The notes under the pieces were generated by a model that saw only the letters and a program-made list of their open reading frames with translations, ran no database searches and was not told the DNA's origin. From the NCBI GenBank assembly GCA_023384415.1, contig JAHDWJ010000005.1:32506-96505 (forward strand): a DNA stretch of 64,000 bases. Direction: 5' to 3'. Below are positions 26,167 to 35,278 of the stretch, in pieces. Position numbers and translations under genes: made by a program. Source of the DNA: Anaerolineae bacterium (GTDB taxonomy: Bacteria > Chloroflexota > Anaerolineae > Promineifilales > Promineifilaceae). Each line of letters opens with the position of its first letter. The stretch's first letter is position 1.

Positions 26167-27037
26167 CTATACGTCTTCAAACGTTACATCCCCATAAAAC
26201 TGCCCATCCAGACCATTCTCAGGCAGCCAGGCACTTTTAGTGGGGCTGTCGGCCTGGCTTTTGGTGGCCACGCCCAGGCGCAGGCGCAAGGGTTTGTTTT
26301 CCAGGGTGAGGGTGGGGCTTTCTTTAGCTGCTAACAGGTCACGAATGAAGAAGTGGCGTTCGTAATCTTTGAAATTTTGTCGGGAAGGGGCGTTCCAGAA
26401 ACGGGCTGACTGCCGGTTTAGTACCAGTTTACCGTAAACGTCAATCAGGTTAAGCCGGCCGCCTGATGGGTAGCGGCCACCCCGATTGAGGCGTTCGTCA
26501 ATTAAATCTTGCCACGCCTTGTGGAGTTCGGTCAGGAAGGCCGGAACATCCGTTTGCCGCCCCATGATTAATTTTTGTTGCTGTTGGTACGCTTTGAGCA
26601 GGCCAGAGACGGAGAGGGGCTGCGGCCGCGTCAGGGGTTCTTTGCCATAAAACCATTGCGCTTTACGGGCAGCCACATCTACATGCAAAATCAGCCCATT
26701 GACCAGCAGGGTAGGCGGGCAACCCCCTACTGTTTGTCCTTGGGCCTCAAACGCTTCTTTGAGATCATGGGCAAAGGCGAAGGCCAGATCATCCAAAGCC
26801 TGCTGGGTAGCGGCGTGGAACAGGTCGTTGGCTTGTTGCAGGGTGGGGGAATCCAGGAGAGCGGCCGCGCTGTCTAATTTAGCGGCCGCTTTGTGCATGG
26901 CCAGGGCTTCCGGCTTTTCTTCTGCGGCCAGGCGCAAGGCGGCTTTGAGCGACCCACTGGCCGCCTGAAACGCTTTTAATTGACGGCGTGATCTCAGACG
27001 CGGCCGCTTGTAACTGGCTCAATAATAGGTCATTCAT
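26167..27037 (-). pseudogene. Unknown protein of the BrxD/helicase island, probably frameshifted
   Basis: The long frame (26937-26167, 256 codons) has no good start; its first candidate is TTG. ATG 27037 opens a frame reading MNDLLLSQLQAAASEITPS. A +1 shift near 26980 would join it to QLKAFQAASGSLKAALRLAAEE, giving about 289 residues. The protein is helix-rich at the N-terminus and later has IDVYGKLVLNRQSARFWNAP and RHFFIRDLLAAKESP. I do not recognise a domain. As the first gene of the unit before the ATPases and helicase, it is probably the family-specific partner. One base of error in the assembly would restore it. Confidence 0.55.
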
Positions 27038-27040
27038 ACG

Positions 27041-27332
27041 CTTAGTTGCCTGCAATCAGGGTTGAATCATGCACCCTGAATTGTAATGACGGGGTCAAGA
27101 GGGTGCAACTATCGTCTTGGCGATTTCAAAATAACTTCGAGGGCTGCCAGCCACCCACTGCTTGTTCAATTGATTTGCCGACAGGTCAACTAAGAACCTT
27201 GCATATACGGCCTAAAATTTAGGGCTTTGCGATTGTGGGGGGGGACATACGATAGGGTTGGCCTGGTGCCTGCCTGGTCCGAGGCAACTACCAGGGTATG
27301 CCCCTACGTCTGGTGTCAACCCTCTAAATTCC
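27041..27332. other. Intergenic, no gene seen
   Basis: About 290 bp between the decayed island and the ABC exporter gene. I see no convincing reading frame, RNA or terminator. It marks the upstream boundary of the island. Confidence 0.5.
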
Positions 27333-29162
27333 TCAAGAGCCTGTTAACGCGGCCGCAACCTCAGCTTCCACCTCCGCTTCAATGCGGGATTGTAACTCAT
27401 ACAACTGCTGGAACGGGCCTGGCTGGGCCAGTAAATCATCTGGGGAGCCGCTCTGGGCGATACGCCCTTTGTCCAGCACCAGCACCAAATCCGCCTCCAT
27501 GAGGGTTTGCACCCGGTGGGCGATGATGATGGTGGTGCGCCCCGGCATCAGCTGCAGCAGGGCGTCACGAATAGCCGCTTCTGTTTCCGTGTCCACTGAT
27601 GAGGTAGCATCATCCAGAATGAGGATGCGGGGGTTTTTGAGGAAGGTGCGGGCCAGGGTGACACGCTGCTTTTGCCCCCCGGAGAGGGTGACACCACGCT
27701 CCCCAACCAGGGTGTTATACCCATCGGGGAAGGAAAGGATGACCTCGTGAATGGCGGCGGCCTGCGCGGCCGCGATCATCTCCTCATCACTCACGGCCCG
27801 GTCTACCCCATAGGTGATATTTTCCCGGATGGTGCGGGAGAAGAGGAATGGCTCCTGCTGTACCAGCCCAATTTGTTGGCGCAGGGTACGGCGGGGGTAA
27901 TCCCGTAATTCCACGCCATCGAGCAGGATGCGGCCGCTACTGTAATCATAAAAACGGAGCAGCAAATTGACCAGGGTACTCTTGCCTGATCCGGTCGGGC
28001 CGGTGATGGCTAACACCTGCCCAGCTTTCAGGTCAAAGCTAATATCTTGCAGCACCACCGCCTCTTCTGGGGCATAAGCAAAATTGACCTGCTCAAAGGT
28101 GATCTCCCCGCGCAGCGATCCTTTTAGTTGATAGCTGCCCGCCAGCAGCGGCTCCCGCTCCTGCCGGATAATCTCGGCCACCCGGCTGAAAGAGACCACC
28201 CCCATAGACATTTGCACGATGAGCCGTCCCAGGTTACGCAGCGGCCAGATCAACCAGATGAGCAGGCCGACATAGGCCAGATAAGTGCCAATGGTGATGT
28301 CGCCGCGAATGGCCATCATCGCTCCAGTGAAAAAGCCAAAGAGCATCTGGAAGCCAACGATGATGTCGGTGGTAGGCCAGAAGATGGCGTGCCAAAGCAG
28401 CAGCCGTTGGCCCCGCTGGAACCGCTCTCTGTTTTCAATGGCGAACTTTTCCTGCTCATATTGCTGCCGGGCAAACGCTTTGACGACGCGGATGCCGGTT
28501 AGATTTTCTTGCAGGACGGTAGAAAGTTTGGCTTCTTGCTCCTGAAATTTTTCGTATAATGCTTCAATGCGCCGGAAGAACCAGATGGAAACAACGAAAA
28601 CGGCGGGCATGATGATGACGGATGACCAGGCCAACCGGGGGCTGAGGGTCATAATGGCGGTGAAGTTGACGATGAACAGGAAAGCGATACGGCCGGCCCC
28701 GATGCCTTCTTCGGCAAAGAAGCGGCGCAGGGCTTCCACATCAGAGGTGGCCCGCTGGATGAGTTCGCCGGTGGGGGTTTTGTCATGGTAGGTGAAGGTG
28801 AGCCGCTGGATGTGGTCATACAGATAATCACGCAGCCGGATAGTGACCCCTTCGGCGGCCGCGGCCGCCCAGCGCCCACTGAGAAAGGTAAACAGTCCTT
28901 CCATGAGAGCCAGCCCCAAAAAGCTGAGGGCAACCCAGGGCAGCCGATTAGCCACATTGGGTTGGGTCAACACGTCATCAACAAAAAATTGGATGAGGTA
29001 GTAGAAGGCGGTGCGGGACGCGGCCGCGAAGGCTACACTGATATTGGCTACCAGGTAAAGCAGCCGAAAACCATAGAGCAGTCGCCACAAACCGGCCACT
29101 CGACCATTGGCGACAACGTGTTGAAAATCAAGTGGGGGACCAGAAACGGATTGGTTAGACAT
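27333..29162 (-). CDS. ABC exporter, fused membrane and ATP-binding domains
   Basis: About 609 residues from ATG 29162 (MSNQSVSGPP); an upstream start at 29276 is possible but adds an unlikely tail. Six membrane helices span about 20-320. The nucleotide-binding domain has Walker A GPTGSGKSTLVNLLL, the signature VTLSGGQKQRVTLART, Walker B ILILDDATSSVD and the H-loop IIAHRV. It is of the MsbA/MdlB/LmrA half-transporter type, acting as a dimer to export lipids, drugs or peptides. The substrate is unknown. No second half-transporter is adjacent, so a homodimer is likely. Confidence 0.93.
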   Translation of the reverse strand: MSNQSVSGPPLDFQHVVANGRVAGLWRLLYGFRLLYLVANISVAFAAASRTAFYYLIQFFVDDVLTQPNVANRLPWVALSFLGLALMEGLFTFLSGRWAAAAAEGVTIRLRDYLYDHIQRLTFTYHDKTPTGELIQRATSDVEALRRFFAEEGIGAGRIAFLFIVNFTAIMTLSPRLAWSSVIIMPAVFVVSIWFFRRIEALYEKFQEQEAKLSTVLQENLTGIRVVKAFARQQYEQEKFAIENRERFQRGQRLLLWHAIFWPTTDIIVGFQMLFGFFTGAMMAIRGDITIGTYLAYVGLLIWLIWPLRNLGRLIVQMSMGVVSFSRVAEIIRQEREPLLAGSYQLKGSLRGEITFEQVNFAYAPEEAVVLQDISFDLKAGQVLAITGPTGSGKSTLVNLLLRFYDYSSGRILLDGVELRDYPRRTLRQQIGLVQQEPFLFSRTIRENITYGVDRAVSDEEMIAAAQAAAIHEVILSFPDGYNTLVGERGVTLSGGQKQRVTLARTFLKNPRILILDDATSSVDTETEAAIRDALLQLMPGRTTIIIAHRVQTLMEADLVLVLDKGRIAQSGSPDDLLAQPGPFQQLYELQSRIEAEVEAEVAAALTGS

Positions 29163-29311
29163 ACGTGGCAACTGAGGAACCGTCTTAAAGTTGAACAAAT
29201 GTAGCGAATTATAACACGGCAGCAGAACAAAAGTAAGCAAAGTGGCGGAGTGATTGGCATACTTCGGCACTCGCAAACGTATCCTTTGTAAACTGTGTGA
29301 ACTGGCTTTCT

Positions 29312-31000
29312 TTACCGGGGATCATGTTCAATCAAAATAACCGGTCGGCCGCCGATAGCGTATAGAGTGGGGTCCCAAGGGGCGTTCAGGTTGGTAGCGC
29401 CGGGCAAGGGGATATGGTAGACCCCGTTCGATGGAGTAATCGTTTGGGTCAGGCCATCGGGATAGACCAGCAGGGCACTGCTGCTAGTGGCTGTGATAAC
29501 GGCAGTTTGGGCCACCCCAAACCGTGCCCACATGCCGACAATCCGGTTGCCGGTGTGTGGTTGATAAAAAGCGATCCATTCCTGCGGCCCATTGACCGGG
29601 TCAGACCCCCCTGGCCGCAAACGCCAATATGGCTGCACATCCCGAAAATAGGTGGTTAACACCTGGTAGGCGGTCATCGCCGGGCGGGGTGTTTCGGGCT
29701 GCGGATGTTGGCGAAAACAGGCGGCATCGGTGGGGTTACGGTACAGGCCAAACGCATCTCCCGCACAGATAGGATATTCCGGCAAGCCACATAGCTCTCC
29801 ATTGTGGGGCGGGAAATCAGTGCCGCCGGGTTGGTTGCCGCAGCCATCATACAGTTGGAAATGGAAAATGGTGGTGGCTCCAGCATACGTCCCATAAAAG
29901 GCACTCTGGATGATGAAATCGGCTTGTTCGCTCATGGTGGCCCGGTATGGGCTGTCAGGAACCCAAATGGGGCCAGGGTAATCGTTCCAGGCGGGGACAC
30001 CGCTTTCATTGACCCAGATTGGCTTGTTAAACCCGTGAGCTTGCTGGCTGTTTTTGGCCCGGAAGACGTGGTACCAGGTGCGCCAGGCGTAAAAATAGTT
30101 GTGGGTGGCTAAAATGTCATGAAAGTAGCCTGATTGGCTAGCCTGGGGATCGTCCTCGTATATGTCCAGAACTTCGGCGTAAAAGGAGAGGTGTGCCCCG
30201 TCATTGGCCAGTCCACCGAAGAGGATTTGTGCGGCCGCGTCCCCTTGTTTGGCTGCCAGGTACCCCACCTTCAGCAGTCGGGCATAATCATCCACTGACC
30301 CGTCCCAGAAAAAGGGCAAATCTGGCTCATTCCACATTTCCCAATGGGTGATGCCTACGCCGGCGGGCCAATTTTGGGCCTGGGCCAGAATGCCGCCTGG
30401 TTTGTATCGGTTGACAGTGGCGAAGACAAACCTGGCCCACACATTGGCCGGGTTGATCTGTTTGCCAGGGCCGGGAATATCGGTGCCATCGGTGAAGACG
30501 GGAGTATAGAGGCCAATGGGGGTGGCGGTATTGATCTGGCTCAGGCCGTTGGCAACAGGGCTGAGGCTGCTGCGGGTTGCCCAGGAGTCCGGGTTGTTGA
30601 GGTTGGTGGTGTAAAAGCCGGGTGTGCCCAGCAGGATGGCGTTGATATGGAAACCAGCGGCGATGTCTCCGATGGCGGCCGCGTCCTGGTTGTTCCAGCT
30701 AAACTGACCTGGTGTTTGCTCAATAAAATGCCAATACATAGGCCAGCGATCCCACTTAGCCCCCGTTATTTGGGCATTGGCTAACTGCTGAGGATCCGCA
30801 CGGTCTTCGGCGGCGTTGATAAAGCTGATGCCATAAGCGGGAATGCCTGTGGGACCAGATAGCGTTGCCTGACGTGCCAGCACCGGCAGATAAACGAAGT
30901 TATCACTCTGGGAAGCCGCCCCAGTCTGGCTGATGAGGAGAATGAGCAGGCTAAGGCTGCTGAACCAGATAAGATGGTACAGGTGATGTTTTTTCATCAT
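29312..31000 (-). CDS. Secreted glycoside hydrolase-like protein (clan GH-A fold)
   Basis: 562 residues with a signal peptide (FSSLSLLILLISQTGAAS). A YLPVLARQ segment just after it is typical of secreted Anaerolineae proteins. Two likely catalytic glutamates sit in THWEMWNEPDLPFF (acid/base) and IWVNESGVPAW (nucleophile), as in GH5/GH39-type TIM barrels. A C-terminal beta-rich part (VITATSSSALLVYPDGLTQTI) looks like the accessory domain of GH39-like enzymes. The substrate is unknown. The ATG lies only about 7 bp past a terminator-like hairpin and has no evident ribosome binding site. Confidence 0.78.
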   Translation of the reverse strand: MMKKHHLYHLIWFSSLSLLILLISQTGAASQSDNFVYLPVLARQATLSGPTGIPAYGISFINAAEDRADPQQLANAQITGAKWDRWPMYWHFIEQTPGQFSWNNQDAAAIGDIAAGFHINAILLGTPGFYTTNLNNPDSWATRSSLSPVANGLSQINTATPIGLYTPVFTDGTDIPGPGKQINPANVWARFVFATVNRYKPGGILAQAQNWPAGVGITHWEMWNEPDLPFFWDGSVDDYARLLKVGYLAAKQGDAAAQILFGGLANDGAHLSFYAEVLDIYEDDPQASQSGYFHDILATHNYFYAWRTWYHVFRAKNSQQAHGFNKPIWVNESGVPAWNDYPGPIWVPDSPYRATMSEQADFIIQSAFYGTYAGATTIFHFQLYDGCGNQPGGTDFPPHNGELCGLPEYPICAGDAFGLYRNPTDAACFRQHPQPETPRPAMTAYQVLTTYFRDVQPYWRLRPGGSDPVNGPQEWIAFYQPHTGNRIVGMWARFGVAQTAVITATSSSALLVYPDGLTQTITPSNGVYHIPLPGATNLNAPWDPTLYAIGGRPVILIEHDPR

Positions 31001-31005
31001 GATGA

Positions 31006-31045
31006 GAAGAAAAAGACCCGACGCGGCCGCAATGCCGGTCGGGTC
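31006..31045 (-). terminator. Terminator-like hairpin between SPFH and glycosidase genes
   Basis: GACCCGAC (31015-31022) and GTCGGGTC (31038-31045) form an 8-bp perfect stem; on the minus strand it is followed by TTTTTCTTC. The loop contains a full GCGGCCGC (31023-31030). It would end SPFH transcription, but the glycosidase ATG follows within about 7 bp, so it may act as an attenuator. Confidence 0.7.
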
Positions 31046-31106
31046 CTCCTAAACCCAAACGAAGTTTCTGAGGTTATTTGTAACCAGTAACCCTCTCTGG
31101 TGACAC

Positions 31107-31163
31107 AACCTTCCGAAGGTTTCGTGGCCAATGATCACCAGTGGAGAAAAGCTTCGGAAGGTT
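31107..31163. repeat. 12-bp perfect inverted repeat
   Basis: AACCTTCCGAAG (31107-31118) and CTTCGGAAGGTT (31152-31163) are exact reverse complements with a 33-bp loop. It lies between the SPFH stop and the hairpin at 31006-31045, in the putative leader of the glycosidase gene. Confidence 0.75.
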
Positions 31164-31182
31164 TAATAGTTACGGGTATTTT

Positions 31183-32289
31183 TTAACCAGCCAGGAACTC
31201 ATCCAGGGCAGCTTTAGAAATACGATAAGAAGCCCCGATTTTGCGGGCTTTAAGGTCGCCAGCTTCAATGGCGGCGACAATATCAGCTTCATCAACCTGG
31301 ACAATCGCGGCCGCTTGAGCGGGGGTCATCACATCCGGTGTTCCCGCTGCGGCTGGAGGTGTGGCTGGGGCGGCGGCGGGTGCGGCTGGAGGTGGGGCTT
31401 GTTGCGCGGCTGCAGCTGCGGCCGCCTGCTGCTGCATCATCTGCTGCTGCATCATCTGCTGCTGCATCATCTGCTGTTGCATAGCTGACATACCCATCAT
31501 GCCCATACCAGTTTCGGCCAGACCACCACCGGCGGTATTTTGGGCGGCGGCCATACCCACATCCAGGGTTTTCATCTGGGTGTAGCTGGTGCCATACCCC
31601 ATGCGGGTCACAATTTCCAACGAATTGGGATGCAGCCCCAGGCGAATATTAAAGGCCACCAACACCATGCCAATGGCATCGAATTCCGATTGGAGCAGCC
31701 CTACCAGCAAATCATTTAAATCTTTAGAGAATGATTGGATTTGAGCCGGGCCGAGATTTTTGGCGTTGACCAGTTCACTCAGCTTATCTTGCAGCATGAC
31801 GCCCAACATTGGGTCTAAACGATCTTTGAGTTGGGGCAGACGAACACTGTCGCGCATCGCATCCATAGCCTGAAGGAAACGCCACGGGTCTTTCACTTTG
31901 GCGACATAGGTGCCATTGCCGACGATGGCATAGGCCCCGGCGGCCGTGTTGGGGCTTTCGGCGATGATGGGTTGGGCCGTGCCCCACTTAAAGGTCATAT
32001 CGGCTGCTTTCAGATAATAGACATCGGCGGTGAAGACATTGGCCCCACCAAACAACCCTTTCTCCAGAAAGTCAGTGAGCCAGGGGATATTGGCGGTGGT
32101 GAGAACATGGGTGCCAGGCTGGAAAGTGCCCAGGGCTTTCCCTCCCCGCACAAATACGGCTATCTCATTGGGGTTGACAATACAGGGAGACCCCAGCTTT
32201 ATATCACCCAGCCCCCCTTGGGGGAATTTGCGGACGATCTCATCATTTAGCCAGGAATCAATTGCGACACGATCAAAAACTTTAGCCAT
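31183..32289 (-). CDS. SPFH-domain protein with C-terminal excisionase-type helix-turn-helix
   Basis: 368 residues. The N-terminal two thirds (1-245) match the YdjI/virion-core type of SPFH protein, with IAVFVRGGKALGTFQPGTHVL, AYAIVGNGTYVAKVKDPWRF and a helical stalk. Next come a Met/Gln tract built of MMQQQ units (about 270-290), an Ala/Pro linker (to 315), and then TPAQAAAIVQVDEADIVAAIEAGDLKARKIG followed by SYRISKAALDEFLAG. That last part is the HTH_17/excisionase pattern. In Bacillus, YdjI recruits PspA in envelope stress; relatives usually end in a zinc ribbon, so an HTH here is unusual. The 15-bp DNA repeat behind MMQQQ lies at 31426-31482. Gene 32430-32972 is the likely operon partner. 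Confidence 0.83.
   Translation of the reverse strand: MAKVFDRVAIDSWLNDEIVRKFPQGGLGDIKLGSPCIVNPNEIAVFVRGGKALGTFQPGTHVLTTANIPWLTDFLEKGLFGGANVFTADVYYLKAADMTFKWGTAQPIIAESPNTAAGAYAIVGNGTYVAKVKDPWRFLQAMDAMRDSVRLPQLKDRLDPMLGVMLQDKLSELVNAKNLGPAQIQSFSKDLNDLLVGLLQSEFDAIGMVLVAFNIRLGLHPNSLEIVTRMGYGTSYTQMKTLDVGMAAAQNTAGGGLAETGMGMMGMSAMQQQMMQQQMMQQQMMQQQAAAAAAAQQAPPPAAPAAAPATPPAAAGTPDVMTPAQAAAIVQVDEADIVAAIEAGDLKARKIGASYRISKAALDEFLAG
31426..31482. repeat. 15-bp coding tandem repeat in the SPFH gene
   Basis: CTGCTGCTGCATCAT is repeated three times exactly and a fourth time in part, encoding MMQQQ units on the minus strand. Copy number could vary between strains without changing frame. Confidence 0.85.
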
Positions 32290-32429
32290 AATCTCTCTCC
32301 TTTGGGGATAAGGACTGAGGACTGAGTGCTGAGGAGTGAGTAAGGTTTCCCAGTTCAGTGCCTATATGTTTTGTTTTGTAACTGCTCAGGTCGGTTTCCT
32401 GAACTTGCCAAAGCGGGCACAGTCAGGAA

Positions 32430-32972
32430 TCAGGCGACGCCCGAAAGAATTTCTTGCCGGGAGCCAAAGGTATTGTTGGCTTCCTGGACGGTGCGATCAA
32501 GTTCGCGGATGGCTTGCTTGATGTTGCCCCCATCATAGACAGCTTTTTGCAACGCGGCCGCGCCGGTAGCAATCTGGTCAGCATAAAGCAGCATCTGGTT
32601 ATCAAATTCATAAATGCGAGCCAGATCATCTTCTTTAACCTTCACGGCATCAAACAGGCCGGCATATCCTTGAGGGGCATCCTTGATTTTGCCAATGAGA
32701 CCCATGAGTCGGTTGTCTACTCGCCCCAACGGTTCGGCATGTTCAATCGCCAGAATGATATCACCGCTTAATTCCTGGTGAACGCTGGAGAGTTCCAGGC
32801 GGGTAGCTTCCAGCCGGTCTGAAATAGTACGACGCAGGATTTCATCGGCTTCACGGCGACGGCTTTTTTCCATATAACCGCTGAATCCGGGAATTTTGCT
32901 GGCAATTTTGCCCAGGAAGGTAGATTCATCTTGGATTTTTTCATACATATCAGGGACAGCAGATTCTTTCAT
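32430..32972 (-). CDS. Coiled-coil cytosolic protein, SPFH partner, unknown function
   Basis: 180 residues, mostly helical, no signal peptide. Heptad-like stretches occur at about 30-75 (EKSRRREADEILRRTISDRL) and 145-170 (IKQAIRELDRTVQEANNTF). Its start has AAAGGAG nearby. It lies 140 bp upstream of the SPFH gene on the same strand and is probably transcribed with it. By analogy to PspA/YdjI pairs it may be a membrane-stress adaptor, but it does not look like PspA itself. I cannot name its family. Confidence 0.72.
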   Translation of the reverse strand: MKESAVPDMYEKIQDESTFLGKIASKIPGFSGYMEKSRRREADEILRRTISDRLEATRLELSSVHQELSGDIILAIEHAEPLGRVDNRLMGLIGKIKDAPQGYAGLFDAVKVKEDDLARIYEFDNQMLLYADQIATGAAALQKAVYDGGNIKQAIRELDRTVQEANNTFGSRQEILSGVA

Positions 32973-33812
32973 ATTGATCTCCTTTGTGAATAGGGGGAGT
33001 GCAGTAAGGTTGCAGAATAACTTCTTTGTTGGCCACGAAAAACCGAGAACGAAAGATGGACTTGTCTTATTTAATCAATCGTTTGTCTTTCGGCAAATTG
33101 TTAAGGTATCCCAATGGTTACTTACCAAACAGACAGTACGTTAGATTGGTTAAAAGGTCGTTAAGTGGCGAACAAAGTATAACATAAGGTTAGCCGCTTG
33201 CGTATGGTTTGTATCATGAATTTGACATCGGCAAGCTAAGCCGAGGCTCATATTGGCCTGCGGAAATGGGGAATGGCTGCGGCCGCGATGGTGAACAAAT
33301 AGTGAACAGTTGGGGTCAAAATGATTTTTTAATCTGAGCCGTTTGCCGGGTGCAGGTAAGTAGTGCCAGAGAATAAGCAGGCTATTGGCAAGAAATTGGA
33401 ATTGTATAGTACCCAATTCATCCCCCATATATCCTATATCCTTTCGATGATCTCCCTTTTATAGTGCCAGCGTAGTTCGGGAATGATTGGTTGCCGAAAA
33501 TAGTTTTTATAAACTTGATGATGCCCATGTAATATTCTACTGGCTCTCACCCCATCTAAGCCCTGCGCTTACCCCCATCCCCCTTCCATTGACGCATTGT
33601 AATACGGGTATACCGGCTCTTGTTTGCGGCCGCGTTCCTACCCTGGTGATGGTTAGCTTCATCTCTTCAAGCTGACCCGCAGTTTAAGCTACCTGAATGA
33701 GCAAACTTTATGTAAATTGCACGGATGGAGAAGGGTGAAAATAGCCAGACACATGGGTCAACCCGAATGCGAGCGTCATCTTGTTAATAAACAGATGACA
33801 CGGGAGAACAAT
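32973..33812. other. Long divergent intergenic region, no gene seen
   Basis: About 840 bp between divergent genes. It is A+T-richer than the surroundings and has two GCGGCCGC sites (33279, 33626). Candidate reading frames (for example 33150-33428 minus) lack ribosome binding sites and family features. Promoters for the coiled-coil/SPFH operon and for the secreted protein should lie here; none matches the consensus clearly. Confidence 0.5.
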
Positions 33813-35186
33813 ATGCAACAGTTAAAAAGTAGTAAAACGGCTGCCCTGGTAATGGGGTTGCTCTTGCTGGCAATTATTGCCCTGGGAGTCACCTTCTCAT
33901 CAGCGCAGGCCCAGCAAGGCAATATTATTTTGACAGGCAATCAGGTCGTGACGGCCATTTGTCAAGGTCGGCGATTGCAAACAACGCGCATTTCGGATAC
34001 TGAAATACGCCTGACCTGTCTGCCCAATCTGGCTACGGCTACACCCAGGCCAGCTACGGCCACCCCCATTCCGCCTACAGCGACCGTCAATTCGCCTACG
34101 GCTACACCTAACCCGCCTACAGCTACCCCTGTACTACCCACCGCGACGGTAATTCCTCCAACCGGGACAGCCACAGCCCACCCTTCGGCTACCGCTACGG
34201 CTCAACCAGGGCCAACCAGCACCCCGGTTGCCGCCCCTAATCAACCGTGTCCAGAGTGGGTGCATAATCGCCACGTTACTACTGGCCCAGACGGGCAAAG
34301 TTACCCCACCTGGCACCCTCCAGTTGATCCATTATATGGTTGTTATTTCACCCATGATCATGGGGTAGACCCACGAACATCCAGTGTCAATGGCACCCTG
34401 CCAGCCTTTGGTTATGTAGGAACACAGGGTGGGTTTGCTGAACCCCATGCCGGGTTTAAAGTATTTGTCTTTGAATGTGGGGAATCAGGGGATCAAGGGA
34501 CCAATCGGGTTGCGGCCCGTTTTGTTATGCACATGGGTACATCTGGGGTGATGCGGTACCACATGCCATTCCACAGCGTCCATTATTCTGCCCGTGCCTG
34601 TGATGGTTCCTGGGAGATTGACATTATGGGTATGGCTGATTTTGGCACCGCCATTGGTTCCATTTGTGGGCCACGCACCGGGCGTGATTTTTCTACTCTC
34701 GGCTGTGCGAGTGCGGGTAATCCACAGGATGCTTACGAAATCTGGACGGGGACCCTACAAATCAATCACCCCAATGATCCGTATATTGGTCTGTTCCAAT
34801 CCCGGGCCTATGTTGTGCTTAGTCCGGCGGTATTTGATCCAGTGACAACGGTGAATCCTAATGATATACATCAGATCATTTATACAAGTGACATCGTTTA
34901 CCCCGGTCAATACAACCCCCTTAGCGCCCAAAGTCCGTTCCGGGGCTGTAAGATGGAGGCGTATCATGGGCCGGTAAGCCTGAACAATGCGGGGCGGCCG
35001 CAAACGTATGTAACTGATGTGTTTGGCAATATCATCCCTGGGGCACAGCCAGGGACAGCCGGAACATTGACCCAAATTATCTCATCGGTACGGGTGGATG
35101 GCAGTAACAGCAATGCCAGCGTCAACGGGACACAGTTTAAGAAGGTGTTTGATCAATGTAACCCATACATTGTCCCCCCCAATTAA
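33813..35186 (+). CDS. Secreted protein with Thr/Pro linker, unknown function
   Basis: 457 residues from ATG 33813, which follows GGGAGAACAAT and opens a clean signal peptide (ALVMGLLLLAIIALGVTFSSAQAQ). A short domain (GNIILTGNQVVTAICQGRRLQTTRISDTEIRLTC) precedes a repetitive TATP-type linker (about 75-145). The large C-terminal domain is rich in His, Tyr and Cys (CYFTHDHGVDP, HMPFHSVHYSARACDG, GSICGPRTGRDF). The conserved-looking His and Cys residues suggest metal binding or an extracellular enzyme, but I do not recognise the fold. It is followed by a terminator. Confidence 0.75.
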   Translation: MQQLKSSKTAALVMGLLLLAIIALGVTFSSAQAQQGNIILTGNQVVTAICQGRRLQTTRISDTEIRLTCLPNLATATPRPATATPIPPTATVNSPTATPNPPTATPVLPTATVIPPTGTATAHPSATATAQPGPTSTPVAAPNQPCPEWVHNRHVTTGPDGQSYPTWHPPVDPLYGCYFTHDHGVDPRTSSVNGTLPAFGYVGTQGGFAEPHAGFKVFVFECGESGDQGTNRVAARFVMHMGTSGVMRYHMPFHSVHYSARACDGSWEIDIMGMADFGTAIGSICGPRTGRDFSTLGCASAGNPQDAYEIWTGTLQINHPNDPYIGLFQSRAYVVLSPAVFDPVTTVNPNDIHQIIYTSDIVYPGQYNPLSAQSPFRGCKMEAYHGPVSLNNAGRPQTYVTDVFGNIIPGAQPGTAGTLTQIISSVRVDGSNSNASVNGTQFKKVFDQCNPYIVPPN

Positions 35187-35237
35187 CATTTGGGGATAGT
35201 TCGAATAAAGTGACCTTTTGTTTTGAGAGTGGAGATT

Positions 35238-35278
35238 GGAGACTGGAGATTAAACAGTCCCCGGTCTCCATTTTTTTA
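35238..35278 (+). terminator. Terminator built from the GGAGACTGG repeat
   Basis: GGAGACTGG (35238-35246) pairs with CCGGTCTCC (35261-35269) with one wobble, followed by ATTTTTTT. The stem is drawn from the minisatellite also seen at 2934-2954. Confidence 0.7.

Noticed and set aside
33150..33428. Minus-strand 92-codon frame in the long spacer
   Set aside because: No ribosome binding site, no hydrophobic or domain pattern, low-complexity composition.
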